Positions 1 through 8,381 are shown, counted from the stretch's first letter. The stretch is 25,181 nt of DNA from JBOHTO01 sp050733695 (GCA_050733695.1 JBOHTO010000157.1:1-25181), one strand, 5' to 3'. Notes: generated by a model from the sequence alone, not told the origin. Program-made: numbers and translations.

Positions 1-60
1 TGCCTTGCGGAGATGAAATGATGTTGCAAAACAAGACCTGACCCCTGTTGGAAGGTGGTG

Positions 61-519
61 CTACGCGCGTGGCGGGGGTGGATCCGGTGCGCGGCTGGGC
101 GAGGCGGGGGCCGAGTTCAGGGCCAGCACGTGGTCCGACGAGAGCGAACGCGGGCCGTCGTCATCGACACCGGCGACGGTGGCGCTGAGCGAGACACAGG
201 ACGCCGCTGAAGGACAGGCCGCCGGCGGACAGTTGTCTCTGCACGGCGATGCCGGCGCGCTCTCGTCATCCGCTGGGGCCGAAACGGGGGCCGTGGCATG
301 GTGTACGTGATCCTGCTGTACCCCGGCGGTTGCGCGGCCGGCGGCTGTCCTGCCGGCATGATCCACGGCGTAGGAGGCTGGCGGCGGGACATGGAGTCCC
401 GACGCTTCACAGCGAGCGCCGTGGGGCGCGTCCACGGGACCCCACGCGCCGAGCGCGGGCAGGGAGAGCAGCGCGAGCAGGACCGCGCTCAGGCGGTGCG
501 CGCGACGACTCGGAATCAT
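61..519 (-). CDS. small secreted hypothetical protein
   Basis: I do not recognise this 152-residue protein. It opens with a convincing Sec signal peptide: a basic start (MIPSRRAHR), a leucine/alanine core, and a likely cleavage after ALGA near residue 25. The mature part is Ala/Pro/Asp-rich, low in complexity, and contains a DHVHH stretch and a CRDNCPPAACPSAASC stretch, so it could bind metal or form disulfides. There are no transmembrane segments after the signal. The ATG at 519 has a short AGG upstream. A perfect 17-bp palindrome lies about 20 nt before the start, which argues for a regulated, real gene. The composition is similar to shadow frames in GC-rich DNA, so the call is moderate. 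Confidence 0.5.
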   Translation of the reverse strand: MIPSRRAHRLSAVLLALLSLPALGAWGPVDAPHGARCEASGLHVPPPASYAVDHAGRTAAGRATAGVQQDHVHHATAPVSAPADDESAPASPCRDNCPPAACPSAASCVSLSATVAGVDDDGPRSLSSDHVLALNSAPASPSRAPDPPPPRA

Positions 520-537
520 GAAGCCTGCATGATCGGC

Positions 538-554
538 ATCGTGATCATCACGAT
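538..554. promoter_or_regulatory. 17-bp perfect palindrome, candidate operator
   Basis: ATCGTGATCATCACGAT is a perfect inverted repeat with 8-bp arms around one central base. It lies 18 nt upstream of the start codon of the small secreted protein (519, minus strand). The one-base centre resembles the 7-1-7 geometry of Fur-family boxes, but the bases differ from the classic Fur consensus. The regulator is unknown. Confidence 0.5.
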
Positions 555-615
555 CAAAAGATAGGGCGGCGCCGATCCGCGCGGGACCCGCTCCCTCCGG
601 CTTCGGCCTGTCGAG

Positions 616-687
616 AGCCAGCTCCGGGATTTGAACCCGGGACCGCTCGATTACGAATCGAGTGCTCTACCACTGAGCTAAGCTGGC
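616..687 (-). tRNA. tRNA-Thr (CGT)
   Basis: The minus strand gives a full cloverleaf. The 7-bp acceptor is GCCAGCT/AGCTGGC, the anticodon arm is CTCGA-TTCGTAA-TCGAG with anticodon CGT (reads ACG), and the T arm holds GGTTCAAATCC. CCA is not encoded. It is last in the tRNA cluster and only 6 nt from tRNA-Leu, so the two are co-transcribed. Confidence 0.95.
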
Positions 688-693
688 ATCTCA

Positions 694-775
694 TGCCCTG
701 GCGCGGACTCGAACCGCGACGCCTTGCGGCACCACCCCCTCAAGATGGCGTGTCTACCAATTTCACCACCAGGGC
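694..775 (-). tRNA. tRNA-Leu (GAG)
   Basis: This is a class II tRNA with a long variable arm (GGTGCCGCAAGGCG). The acceptor is GCCCTGG/CCAGGGC with discriminator A. The anticodon loop TTGAGGG gives anticodon GAG, reading CTC/CTT leucine codons. CCA is not encoded. Confidence 0.95.
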
Positions 776-864
776 ATCGTGACCGTGCGCACGCTGGCGC
801 GCAATCATGAATCAGACCGGCGCGCCCGCGCGCAGCTCGCCGAACTCATGCTGAAAACCAACCA

Positions 865-939
865 CGGGGCTGACGGGGCTCGAACCCGCGACCTCCGGTG
901 TGACAGACCGGCACTCTAACCAAGCTGAGCTACAGCCCC
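865..939 (-). tRNA. tRNA-Asp (GTC)
   Basis: The acceptor is GGGGCTG/CAGCCCC with discriminator G, as expected for Asp. The anticodon arm is CCGGT-CTGTCAC-ACCGG with anticodon GTC, and the T arm holds GGTTCGAGCC. Confidence 0.95.
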
Positions 940-995
940 CTGTGCTACCTGCTACGCGATTGACAGCGTCACCACCCTGCGCTCCGACTCTCGCA

Positions 996-1067
996 TAGCC
1001 CCAACGGGAATCGAACCCGTCTCTGCACCTTGAAAGAGTGCCGTCCTGACCGATAGACGATGGGGCC
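996..1067 (-). tRNA. tRNA-Glu (TTC)
   Basis: The anticodon arm is GCACT-CTTTCAA-GGTGC with anticodon TTC. The acceptor GGCCCCA pairs with TGGGGCT, including one G-U at the first position. It is directly followed on the same strand by tRNA-Asp and preceded by the Glu(CTC) isoacceptor. Confidence 0.93.
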
Positions 1068-1092
1068 GAAACCCGGCGCAAACTCCCTCGCA

Positions 1093-1165
1093 TAGCGGTA
1101 ACGGGATTCGAACCCGTGTTTGAGCCTTGAGAGGGCTCCGTCCTGGTCCCCTAGACGATACCGCC
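1093..1165 (-). tRNA. tRNA-Glu (CTC)
   Basis: The acceptor GGCGGTA pairs with TACCGCT (first pair G-U). The anticodon arm is GAGCC-CTCTCAA-GGCTC with anticodon CTC, and the T arm holds GGTTCGAATCC. It is the second glutamate isoacceptor in the cluster, which suits a high-GC genome with many GAG codons. Confidence 0.95.
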
Positions 1166-1199
1166 GTTGTCCTGAACGAACCGCTTGGTCCTGCCCCGA

Positions 1200-1272
1200 C
1201 AGGCCCGGAGGGACTTGAACCCCCAACCGCTGGTTTTGGAGACCAGTGCTCTACCAGTTGAGCTACGGACCT
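1200..1272 (-). tRNA. tRNA-Trp (CCA)
   Basis: The acceptor AGGTCCG pairs with CGGGCCT and the discriminator is G, typical of tRNA-Trp. The anticodon arm is CTGGT-CTCCAAA-ACCAG with anticodon CCA. Confidence 0.95.
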
Positions 1273-1335
1273 TCGAATCCGCCGCCCTCGCTTCACGTTC
1301 GAGTTTCATTTTGAGCGTGGAGCGGGTGATCGAGG

Positions 1336-1410
1336 GGTGACTGAGGGGACTTGAACCCCCAACCCCCGGAGCCACAGTCCGGTGCTCTAACCGGTTGAGC
1401 TACAGTCACC
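1336..1410 (-). tRNA. tRNA-His (GTG)
   Basis: The anticodon arm is CCGGA-CTGTGGC-TCCGG with anticodon GTG. The acceptor GTGACTG pairs with CAGTCAC, and an encoded extra 5' G opposite discriminator C gives the G(-1):C73 pair diagnostic of tRNA-His. It is the promoter-proximal tRNA of the cluster. Confidence 0.95.
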
Positions 1411-1423
1411 ATCGGAGATCGTA

Positions 1424-1452
1424 ATCCTAATTTGCGCGATGCCCCATTTCAA
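1424..1452 (-). promoter_or_regulatory. promoter of the tRNA cluster
   Basis: On the minus strand TTGAAA (1452-1447) is separated by 17 nt from TAGGAT (1429-1424), a good sigma-70-type pair. Transcription would start about 7 nt before tRNA-His and run through all seven tRNAs. Read-through from efp is also possible because that gene ends about 105 nt upstream with no visible terminator. Confidence 0.6.
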
Positions 1453-1515
1453 CCTTCGCACCACGATGAACCACAGCCCGACCCGGGACTTTCACCTGCG
1501 ACCCGACGCTTCACG

Positions 1516-2079
1516 CTACTTCGCCCGCTCCAGATAGTCGCCCGTCGCAGGATTCACGCGCACCTTCTCGCCGGTGCTGATGAACTCCGGTACGTTGACG
1601 GTCGCTCCGTTCTCGAGCGTCGCCGGCTTCGTGGATGCGCTCTTCGTCGCCGTCTTCATCACCGGAGCCGTGTCAACGATCTCGAGCACGAGCGAGTTCG
1701 GGAGCTGGATGCCGATCGCACGACCCTCGTAGTACTCGGCCATTATCCTCATTCCCGGCTGCATCCATTGCGCGTTGTCACCGAGCGCTTCCGAGTCCAT
1801 CTCGAGCTGATCGTAGTTCTCGGTGTTCATGAAGTGGTACGTATTGCCGCCCTGATACATGAACTCGAGCTCGTGCGTCTCCAGCGACGCCCGTTCGATG
1901 GAATCGGCTGCGCGGAAGCGGTGCTCGAAGCTGGACCCGCTGCGCAGGTTCTTCATCTTCGCCTGGACCATCGCGCGCAGATTCCCCGGCGTGTGATGCC
2001 GGAATTCGATGATGCGGCACGGTTGTCCCTCGAACACGATCACCATCCCGCGGCGGATCTGGGTTGCGGGCATTGCCAT
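1516..2079 (-). CDS. efp: elongation factor P
   Basis: EF-P binds between the ribosomal P and E sites and relieves stalling at polyproline stretches. The 187-residue product has the normal length and the three-domain pattern: an N-terminal KOW-like domain (MPATQIRRGMVIVFEG), a middle domain (ETHELEFMYQGGNTYHFMN, then QLPNSLVLEIVDTAP) and a C-terminal OB domain ending GEKVRVNPATGDYLERAK. I chose the ATG at 2079 because AGGAC lies 7 nt upstream; an ATG two codons later is possible. The loop that carries the modified Lys34 in E. coli (PGKGQA) reads PGNLRA here, so the tip residue is Asn, neither Lys nor Arg. No modification gene of the EpmA or EarP type is in the window. Confidence 0.95.
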   Translation of the reverse strand: MAMPATQIRRGMVIVFEGQPCRIIEFRHHTPGNLRAMVQAKMKNLRSGSSFEHRFRAADSIERASLETHELEFMYQGGNTYHFMNTENYDQLEMDSEALGDNAQWMQPGMRIMAEYYEGRAIGIQLPNSLVLEIVDTAPVMKTATKSASTKPATLENGATVNVPEFISTGEKVRVNPATGDYLERAK

Positions 2080-2122
2080 CAGAAACGTCCTGTCAAAGGT
2101 CGATAAATGGTTACAGCCGTTT

Positions 2123-2151
2123 AATTTGCGCGATTCTGTCCCACCCGTCAA
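2123..2151 (-). promoter_or_regulatory. candidate efp promoter
   Basis: On the minus strand TTGACG (2151-2146) stands 17 nt from CAAATT (2128-2123), about 45 nt before the efp start. The -35 is good and the -10 weak. The -10 region contains ATCGCGCAAATTA, which also occurs in the tRNA-cluster promoter at 1428-1440. Confidence 0.4.
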
Positions 2152-2190
2152 TCCCCGCCCGTTCCCAACGCATCGCCATACCGCTGGATC

Positions 2191-2218
2191 TTGACATAAA
2201 GAGGGCTGGACGGATATT
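2191..2218 (+). promoter_or_regulatory. candidate promoter of susC-susD
   Basis: A perfect -35 TTGACA (2191-2196) is followed after 16 nt by GATATT (2213-2218); TATTGG at 18 nt is the alternative. This would leave a 5' leader of roughly 120 nt before the susC start at 2343. Confidence 0.5.
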
Positions 2219-2342
2219 GGTGCGCTTCGCGCCGGCAGATGGGCACCGTCGCCTCCTGCTCCTGCCTCCGGCCGAACTGCATCGCTGGCCGGATGAACTC
2301 GGCCCGCACGCTCCCACCCCTCTCGACATGAGGAGTACCGGT

Positions 2343-5300
2343 ATGCATCTGCGTCATCAGTCGGGCCGTGCGGCCCGGGTGGCCGCCGCTGCCGCAATGG
2401 CAATGATCACCGCGGCGGAACCGCTCGCCGCCCAGAGTGTCGGCACCATTCGAGGAACGGTCACGGAGGCACGCACGCAGCGAGCCGTGGCCGACGTCCA
2501 GGTATTCATCCCGGAGGCGAGCAGTCGCGCGCTCACGAACGCGGCGGGCCTGTACGTGATGAGCAATGTTCCCATCGGAACGCACACGCTGCATGCGCGC
2601 CTCATAGGGTTCGCCGAGGTCACGCAGGCCGTGACCGTGAGCGCCGGTGCGACGGTGACGGCGGACATCCGACTCCAGCCGCAGGCGATCGAGCTCAGCG
2701 AGGTAGTGGTCACCGGCACTCCGATCGGGACCGAGAAGCGGGCGCTCGGAAACTCGGTAACGACTGTGGATGTCGCCGAGATAACGACGAAGTCATCGAT
2801 GATGAACGTGACGGAACTGCTTCAGGCCAAGGCGCCGGGCGTGACAATCCTTCCAGGTTCGGGCGCACCCGGTACGGCCGCCGAGATCCGGATTCGCGGC
2901 GCCGCGTCGATCAGCGGTTACCGGCCGGTTGTCTATATCGACGGCATTCGGTACAACAGCGAGAGTCTCGGGAACTTCAATCCCACCGGAGCCGGACTCG
3001 CGGGTCAGGCACAGTCGGCCCAGGTCACATCGGCGCTCAACTTCATCAATCCCCAGGACATCGAATCGATCGAGATCCTGAAGGGGCCCGCGGCCGCCAC
3101 GCTCTACGGTGCGGAGGCGGCGCAGGGCGTGATCCAGATCATTACTAAGAAGGGCTTTCGGGGAGAGCAGTCCGTGCGCTGGACGGCCCGATACGAGCGG
3201 GGCCAGAGCGAGTGGACGCTCCCGACGCCCGTCAACTTCACGACCTGCGACCAGGCCAAGATGAACCGGCTCGACCTCTGGCCCGGTTGCAGCGGCAGGG
3301 CCCTCAATGAGATCCTCAGCTCCGAGCCAATGCGTGATCCCGGGATCATTGCCAGCGCCGGTGACGCGCTTCGCGTGGGCGATCTCGAGAAGATGTCGCT
3401 CTCGCTCCGCGGCGGGGGCGAGGCATATTCGTTCTATCTTTCCGGCGATATCGACTCGGAGCAGGGCGTCTTCCTCAACAGCTACAGCGACCGCAAGTCG
3501 CTGCGCGGCAACTTCACGCTGGCGCCGACCGACAAAGTGGACGCGACCATCACGACCGGGTACATCCGCTCCGACATCCGCCTGCCCTACCAGGATGAAT
3601 CGGCCGGGGCGCTGCTCCTGAGCGCAACCCGCGGCAAGCCGGGGAATGTGGCACAGGATACTACCGGCTGGGGGACGATCAGGCCGGAGCGATCCAATCT
3701 CTACAACAACGCCACGCGCTCGGACAGGTTCACGATCGGCGCCACGCTCAACTACCGGCCGATCGAATGGTTCTCGAACCGGCTCACGGCCGGGCTCGAC
3801 CACACTTCCAGCCTTGCGCAACTTCTCTCGGGCCCCGGCGAGGACGATGCCCTCGGCTACACGGCCCAGCGCACTCCCCGCACGTACATCTACACTCTCG
3901 ACTACGCGGGCAGCGCGCGGCGTCCTCTCCCATGGAATCTCCAGTCGACGACATCGATCGGTGCGCAGGTGATCGCCCAACGCGAGGAGCGACTCGACGC
4001 CACGGGCACCGGTCTAGCTTCCCCGGACATCGTCGTCATCGGGAGCGCGACGACGACGTCGGGTTTCAACCTGTACAGCGAGAACAACTCGGTAGGCTAT
4101 TACGGCCAGCAGGAGCTCGCATGGAACGACCGGCTGTACCTCACGGCGGGGCTCCGGGCCGATGACCATTCGTCCTTCGGGGCGGACTTCGACATCATCA
4201 CGTACCCCAAGCTCTCGCTCTCATGGGTCCTGTCGGAAGAGCCGGCGCTCGCCGGCGTCGTGGACGCGCTACGCCTCGACGAGTTCCGCTTCCGTACGGC
4301 GTGGGGTACTGCGGGCAGGGCGCCGGAGCCATACTCGGCGTCGCAGACCTATACGATCATCAGAGCGACGCTGGGCACCGAGACAGCCCTCGGCCTCAGG
4401 ACATCATCACCCGGCAATCCGGACCTCAAGCCGGAGAAGGGTGAGGAAATCGAGATCGGCTTTGACGCCACGGCCTTCGAGGGCCGCGCGGGGGTCGAGT
4501 TCACTTACTACGACAAGAAGACGACGGACATGCTCTCCTTCGTGTCCTCGGCGCCGTCCGGCGGTTTCACCAGCTCGAGAATCGCAAACCTGGGCGAGGT
4601 CACCAACTCCGGTGTCGAGGTCGCCCTCAACGCCCGACCGATCGCTCTGGAATCGATCAGTTGGGATGCGCGGCTCACGCTCGCCACGAACAGCAACGAG
4701 TTGGTCGATTTCGGCAGCGGGATCACCGATCAGGCCGTGTCGGCTGCCTACACGCCGGGCTATCAGCGCCACCGCGAGGGACACCCGCTTGGAGGCTACT
4801 GGATGGCTCTCCCCGTACGCGACGAGAACGGCAACTTCCAGCTCGCAGCCGGCGGCGCGACGCTCGCACTCGGCGAACTCGAGTACATCGGAACGCCCGT
4901 ACCTACGCGCGAGATCGGTTTCTCCAACACCATCTCGTTCCTCGGGAACTTCCGGCTCTACGCCCTCTTCGACTACAAGGGCGGACATCACCTGATGAAC
5001 TACAAGGAGTACAACCGCTGCCGCTTCCAGGACAACTGCGCCAGGATGAACGATCCGCGCCTGCGCGTCCCCACGACGCTCGCCGATTCCGTCGAGCGCG
5101 TCTACTGGCGGACGGTTCCCGGTGCGTACATGGCAGAGGCAGACTTCATCAAGTTCCGCGATCTCTCGCTCACGTATGACCTGCCCACCAACGTGCTCGG
5201 CCGGATCGGCGCAGCAGCAGCCAGCATCACCCTCGCGGGGCACAACCTCAAGCTCTGGTCGGATTACCCGGGATATGACCCCGAAGTGAACAGTTACGGC

Positions 5301-5381
5301 AACCGGTTATTCGCTCGCGCCGATGTGTACGCAGCTCCCATGACGCGGCGGATCTCCATCTCGGCCAACCTCAGCTACTGA
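2343..5381 (+). CDS. SusC/RagA-family TonB-dependent outer-membrane receptor
   Basis: This 1012-residue protein should form a TonB-gated outer-membrane beta-barrel that imports a ligand handed over by the SusD-like lipoprotein encoded directly downstream. In order: a signal peptide ending AAQ near residue 31; a carboxypeptidase-regulatory-like domain (VGTIRGTV to LQPQ, about 32-115); the linker ELSEVVVTGTP typical of SusC proteins; a plug domain with APGVTIL, IRIRGAASI, PVVYIDGIRY and IEILKGPAAATLYG; and a long barrel ending in an aromatic residue (SANLSY). I chose ATG 2343 because AGGAG sits 7 nt upstream at 2331-2335; the ATG at 2328 overlaps that site. The substrate cannot be read from sequence; glycan or peptide are both known for the family. 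Confidence 0.93.
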   Translation: MHLRHQSGRAARVAAAAAMAMITAAEPLAAQSVGTIRGTVTEARTQRAVADVQVFIPEASSRALTNAAGLYVMSNVPIGTHTLHARLIGFAEVTQAVTVSAGATVTADIRLQPQAIELSEVVVTGTPIGTEKRALGNSVTTVDVAEITTKSSMMNVTELLQAKAPGVTILPGSGAPGTAAEIRIRGAASISGYRPVVYIDGIRYNSESLGNFNPTGAGLAGQAQSAQVTSALNFINPQDIESIEILKGPAAATLYGAEAAQGVIQIITKKGFRGEQSVRWTARYERGQSEWTLPTPVNFTTCDQAKMNRLDLWPGCSGRALNEILSSEPMRDPGIIASAGDALRVGDLEKMSLSLRGGGEAYSFYLSGDIDSEQGVFLNSYSDRKSLRGNFTLAPTDKVDATITTGYIRSDIRLPYQDESAGALLLSATRGKPGNVAQDTTGWGTIRPERSNLYNNATRSDRFTIGATLNYRPIEWFSNRLTAGLDHTSSLAQLLSGPGEDDALGYTAQRTPRTYIYTLDYAGSARRPLPWNLQSTTSIGAQVIAQREERLDATGTGLASPDIVVIGSATTTSGFNLYSENNSVGYYGQQELAWNDRLYLTAGLRADDHSSFGADFDIITYPKLSLSWVLSEEPALAGVVDALRLDEFRFRTAWGTAGRAPEPYSASQTYTIIRATLGTETALGLRTSSPGNPDLKPEKGEEIEIGFDATAFEGRAGVEFTYYDKKTTDMLSFVSSAPSGGFTSSRIANLGEVTNSGVEVALNARPIALESISWDARLTLATNSNELVDFGSGITDQAVSAAYTPGYQRHREGHPLGGYWMALPVRDENGNFQLAAGGATLALGELEYIGTPVPTREIGFSNTISFLGNFRLYALFDYKGGHHLMNYKEYNRCRFQDNCARMNDPRLRVPTTLADSVERVYWRTVPGAYMAEADFIKFRDLSLTYDLPTNVLGRIGAAAASITLAGHNLKLWSDYPGYDPEVNSYGNRLFARADVYAAPMTRRISISANLSY

Positions 5382-5397
5382 TCCGGAGACTATCTCG

Positions 5398-6729
5398 ATG
5401 ACCAATCATGTTCCGCGCACGCGAGGTCGGACCCTTGTGGCCGCCCTCGGCGCGATCGCATTCGCCGGGACTCTCCCGGCATGCAACGACTTTCTCAACG
5501 CCGAGAACCCCGGCGCCGTCGAGGCGGACGACCTGAACAGCCCCGCATACGTCAACCTCCTCACGAATGGCGTGATCGGCGAGTTCCAGCCGATGTTCGC
5601 TACGGTCAACTACTACAATGCGCTCTTCTCCGACGAGCTGTCGAACACGCATGTCTTCTTCGAGGAGAAGCTGGTCGACCTGCGCGATGTCACCGAGGAG
5701 AACGGTACTTACTCCTTCTTCTACTACGGCCCGCTGCACCGCACCCGATTCCTCGCCGACAGCGTCGCGGCGCGGCTCAACATCATCCTTGGCGACAGCG
5801 CATCGCGCGACTTGCGGCTGGCGCGCGTGAAGGCGTACGGCGGCTACACGTACATCCTGCTCGCCGAGAATCTGTGCGAGTCGCCCATCGATCTGAGCGC
5901 ACCGCTTCCGCCCTCCGAGCTCTTTCAGCGCGCTGTGGATCGCTTCGATGAGGCGATCGCCGTGGCGACGGCAGCGAAGGTGGTTCCGGGTGCGAGCGCG
6001 GCGCTCATGGCGGGTGCCGACTCGATGATCAACCTCGCGCGCGTAGGTGCGGCGCGCGCCTCGCTCGGCATGGGAGACATGGCGGCGGCAATCAGCTATG
6101 CCTCTCCCGTACCGGCGGCATTCGAGATGCGCGCGTATTTCTCGGAGAACAGCGGGGGTCAGAACAACATGTGGTGGGGACGCATCTCGACCGGATCATC
6201 CGGCAGTAACTCGGCTGCTCTCTCGTATACACCGTTCGAAGCCATGGTCGGGGACCCACGGATTCCGCGGCCCGCCACGGAGGAGCGGGGCATGAATGGC
6301 GACAGCATCTTCATTCCGAATTCCCCATCGGCCTTCAGCACCCACGACGGGACTGCCGTTGGCGCAAACGTCACAAGATCGGCGTCAATCCGCATCGCGT
6401 CGGGTCTCGAAGCCCGCTACGTGATCGCCGAGGCCGAGGGAGCGACACCGGCGACGCTGGCATTCGTGCAGTCGAGGCGTGCGGCAGGCATGCAGCCCGC
6501 GGCGACCTTCAGTGGAGCGGCGCTCATGGCGGAGCTGCGGGATCAGCGACGGCGTGATCTGTATCTCGACGGACACCGGCTCGGTGACCTGCGCCGCTAC
6601 ATCGAGCTCTACAGCGTCAACGACTTCCAGACGGGGCCGTATCCCAACACCACCACGGGCGAGACCTACGCCGACAGGAAGTGCTGGCCGCTCACTCTCG
6701 CCGAGCGCAACGGGAATCCGAACCTGTAG
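5398..6729 (+). CDS. SusD/RagB-like surface lipoprotein
   Basis: SusD-like proteins cap the SusC barrel and bind the ligand at the cell surface. This 443-residue product has a lipoprotein signal with lipobox LPAC (Cys near residue 29), followed by the usual NDFLNAENPG opening of SusD mature chains. The YNALFSDELSN and LRLARVKAYGGYTYILLAENLCE segments fit the TPR-like core, and the C-terminal RRDLYLDGHRLGDLRRY motif is typical of the family. It starts 16 nt after the susC stop with GGAG at 5385-5388, so the two are co-transcribed and co-translated. A clear terminator follows. Confidence 0.9.
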   Translation: MTNHVPRTRGRTLVAALGAIAFAGTLPACNDFLNAENPGAVEADDLNSPAYVNLLTNGVIGEFQPMFATVNYYNALFSDELSNTHVFFEEKLVDLRDVTEENGTYSFFYYGPLHRTRFLADSVAARLNIILGDSASRDLRLARVKAYGGYTYILLAENLCESPIDLSAPLPPSELFQRAVDRFDEAIAVATAAKVVPGASAALMAGADSMINLARVGAARASLGMGDMAAAISYASPVPAAFEMRAYFSENSGGQNNMWWGRISTGSSGSNSAALSYTPFEAMVGDPRIPRPATEERGMNGDSIFIPNSPSAFSTHDGTAVGANVTRSASIRIASGLEARYVIAEAEGATPATLAFVQSRRAAGMQPAATFSGAALMAELRDQRRRDLYLDGHRLGDLRRYIELYSVNDFQTGPYPNTTTGETYADRKCWPLTLAERNGNPNL

Positions 6730-6763
6730 CGCCGCACATCACTCTATCGGTTGTGAAGGCCCG

Positions 6764-6788
6764 GCCCGAGCGGTCGGGCTTTCTCTTT
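6764..6788 (+). terminator. intrinsic terminator of the susC-susD operon
   Basis: The stem is GCCCGA/TCGGGC with loop GCGG, followed by TTTCTCTTT. It starts 34 nt after the susD stop. The rest of 6730-6872 shows nothing else. Confidence 0.8.
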
Positions 6789-6872
6789 CCGGGGAAGGAG
6801 GATGCCGCGTCATGATGCAGCACCACATCACCTGATGCCATGGCGACGCCCGCGCTCAGGCGACGCACGATC

Positions 6873-8381
6873 TCACGGCACGCTCGCGCTCCGTACAGCG
6901 CTCTCATTGCCCAGGCCGTCGACGGCTGAAATCGCGATCCGGCCCGGTGCACCGTAAACCGTAGCCGAGCGGCGCCAGCCGGGGATCAGCTCGAGGCTTG
7001 GGACATGACCCGTCAGCGATCGCACGACCCAGAGCCGTGGTTCCTCTGAATCACCCGGCTTGAAGGTGATCGTGATCTCCCCTGCGGCTGGACCGCTCTG
7101 GCGCGGCCACACGCGCAGTTCCGGCCGGGCGGGCGCCACCGAATCGATCCAGGGAGTCGCCGGAACGAGCGCCGGGTTCGAGTACAGCGTCTGCTGCAGC
7201 GAATCAGCGATGCCGCCGCGATCATGGATGAGCGCCTTCATGCTGAAGTGAATATTCCCGGTCGCGCCGGCCTCGGCGCGCGTCGAACGAATCTGCTCCA
7301 GCACCTCCCCTGCCGGCCAGCTCCTCGCGTCGCCGCTCTCGATTCTGCTGGTGAAGTTGCCCGGCCAGAGGTGGCGACCGGCCAGGTTCTGCTCCGTCCA
7401 CCAGGCGAGCAACGCCGTATAGCTCTGCGCGGGCTGCGAAATGGGCCAGTAGAGCTGCGGCGCGAAATAGTCCACCCAGCCATTCCGCAGCCACTTGCGC
7501 GAGTCGGCGTATATCTGCTCGTATGCGTCGAACCCCTTGACCTGGGCGGGATTACCGGGGCGCCAGATTCCGAACGGACTTATTCCGACCTTCACGTACG
7601 GCTTCTCGGCCTTCACAGCCGCGTAGAGCTGCTCGACGAAAGCATCCACGTTGCTCCGCCGCCAGTCGTGCCTGCCGAGCGTTCCGCCGGAGCGGCGATA
7701 GCGTTCGAATGTAGGATCGTCGGGGAAGTCGATGAGTGCGCCGGTACTGTCGCGCTCGCGATACGGGTAGAAGTAGTCGTCGAGATGAACGGCGTCCACG
7801 TCATAGCGGCGCACCACGTCGAGGATGACGCGGGTGGAGTACGCTCGCGCGGCAGGATCACCCGGGTCGAGCCACAGATGCGCGCCGTAGCGTCGAACGA
7901 ACTCGGGATGCGTCCGGCTGACATGATCCGGCGCAACCGCCGAGCGAGCGGATGGATGCCGGGCACGGAAGGGGTTGAACCAGGCGTGGAGCTCCAGCCC
8001 GCGCGCGTGCGCCTCCTCGATCGCGAACGCGAGCGGATCATAGAAGGGTTCTGGCGCGCGCCCCATCTCACCTGTCAGATACTCGGACCATGGTTCGATG
8101 GATGATGCATACAGCGCGTCGGTGGCCGGTCTGACCTGGAGGATAACCGCGTTCAGGCCGATCTCGGCGGCCCGGTCGAGGATCGTTCGCAGCTCCTCCT
8201 GCTGCTGCCGGCTGGGGAGACCTCGGAGCGACGGCCAGTCGATGTTGGAAACGCTCGCGACCCAGACGCCGCGAAACTCGCGCTCGACCGCAGGGATCGG
8301 TGCGGCGACCGACGGTGACTGCGCCATGAGAGCGGGCGTCGCCAGCAGGAGAGAAGCGACACCACAGAGCGCTGATTGCAT
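6873..8381 (-). CDS. GHL10/DUF187 family glycoside hydrolase-like protein
   Basis: The 502-residue product belongs to the glycosyl hydrolase-like 10 family (YngK type), TIM-barrel enzymes thought to cut cell-wall or related glycans outside the cytoplasm. It has a signal peptide (MQSALCGVASLLLATPALMAQ), then EFRGVWVASVSNIDWPS, IGLNAVILQVRPATDALY, GLELHAWFNPFRA, VDAVHLDDYFYPY with the acidic pair expected in the active site, VGISPFGIWRP and WVDYFAPQLYWPI. A C-terminal beta-rich region (about 400-502) resembles an Fn3-type domain. The ATG at 8381 overlaps the TGA of the upstream esterase as TGATG, which fixes the start and indicates coupling. The exact substrate is unknown. Confidence 0.88.
   Translation of the reverse strand: MQSALCGVASLLLATPALMAQSPSVAAPIPAVEREFRGVWVASVSNIDWPSLRGLPSRQQQEELRTILDRAAEIGLNAVILQVRPATDALYASSIEPWSEYLTGEMGRAPEPFYDPLAFAIEEAHARGLELHAWFNPFRARHPSARSAVAPDHVSRTHPEFVRRYGAHLWLDPGDPAARAYSTRVILDVVRRYDVDAVHLDDYFYPYRERDSTGALIDFPDDPTFERYRRSGGTLGRHDWRRSNVDAFVEQLYAAVKAEKPYVKVGISPFGIWRPGNPAQVKGFDAYEQIYADSRKWLRNGWVDYFAPQLYWPISQPAQSYTALLAWWTEQNLAGRHLWPGNFTSRIESGDARSWPAGEVLEQIRSTRAEAGATGNIHFSMKALIHDRGGIADSLQQTLYSNPALVPATPWIDSVAPARPELRVWPRQSGPAAGEITITFKPGDSEEPRLWVVRSLTGHVPSLELIPGWRRSATVYGAPGRIAISAVDGLGNESAVRSASVP

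Noticed and set aside
566..580. Possible terminator after the tRNA cluster (GCGG/CCGC then TCTTTT on the minus strand)
   Set aside because: The stem is only four base pairs and could be chance in GC-rich DNA.
2064..2342. N-terminal extension of susC back to 2064
   Set aside because: It would run through the divergent promoter region; the signal peptide and AGGAG site place the start at 2343.
2080..2403. N-terminal extension of efp
   Set aside because: EF-P begins at MPATQIRRG in alignment and AGGAC precedes ATG 2079.
2793..3980. Long minus-strand open frame (395 codons) opposite the first susC
   Set aside because: It is Arg/Val/Gly-rich without recognisable motifs and lies fully antisense to a well-supported SusC gene, as expected from high-GC codon bias.
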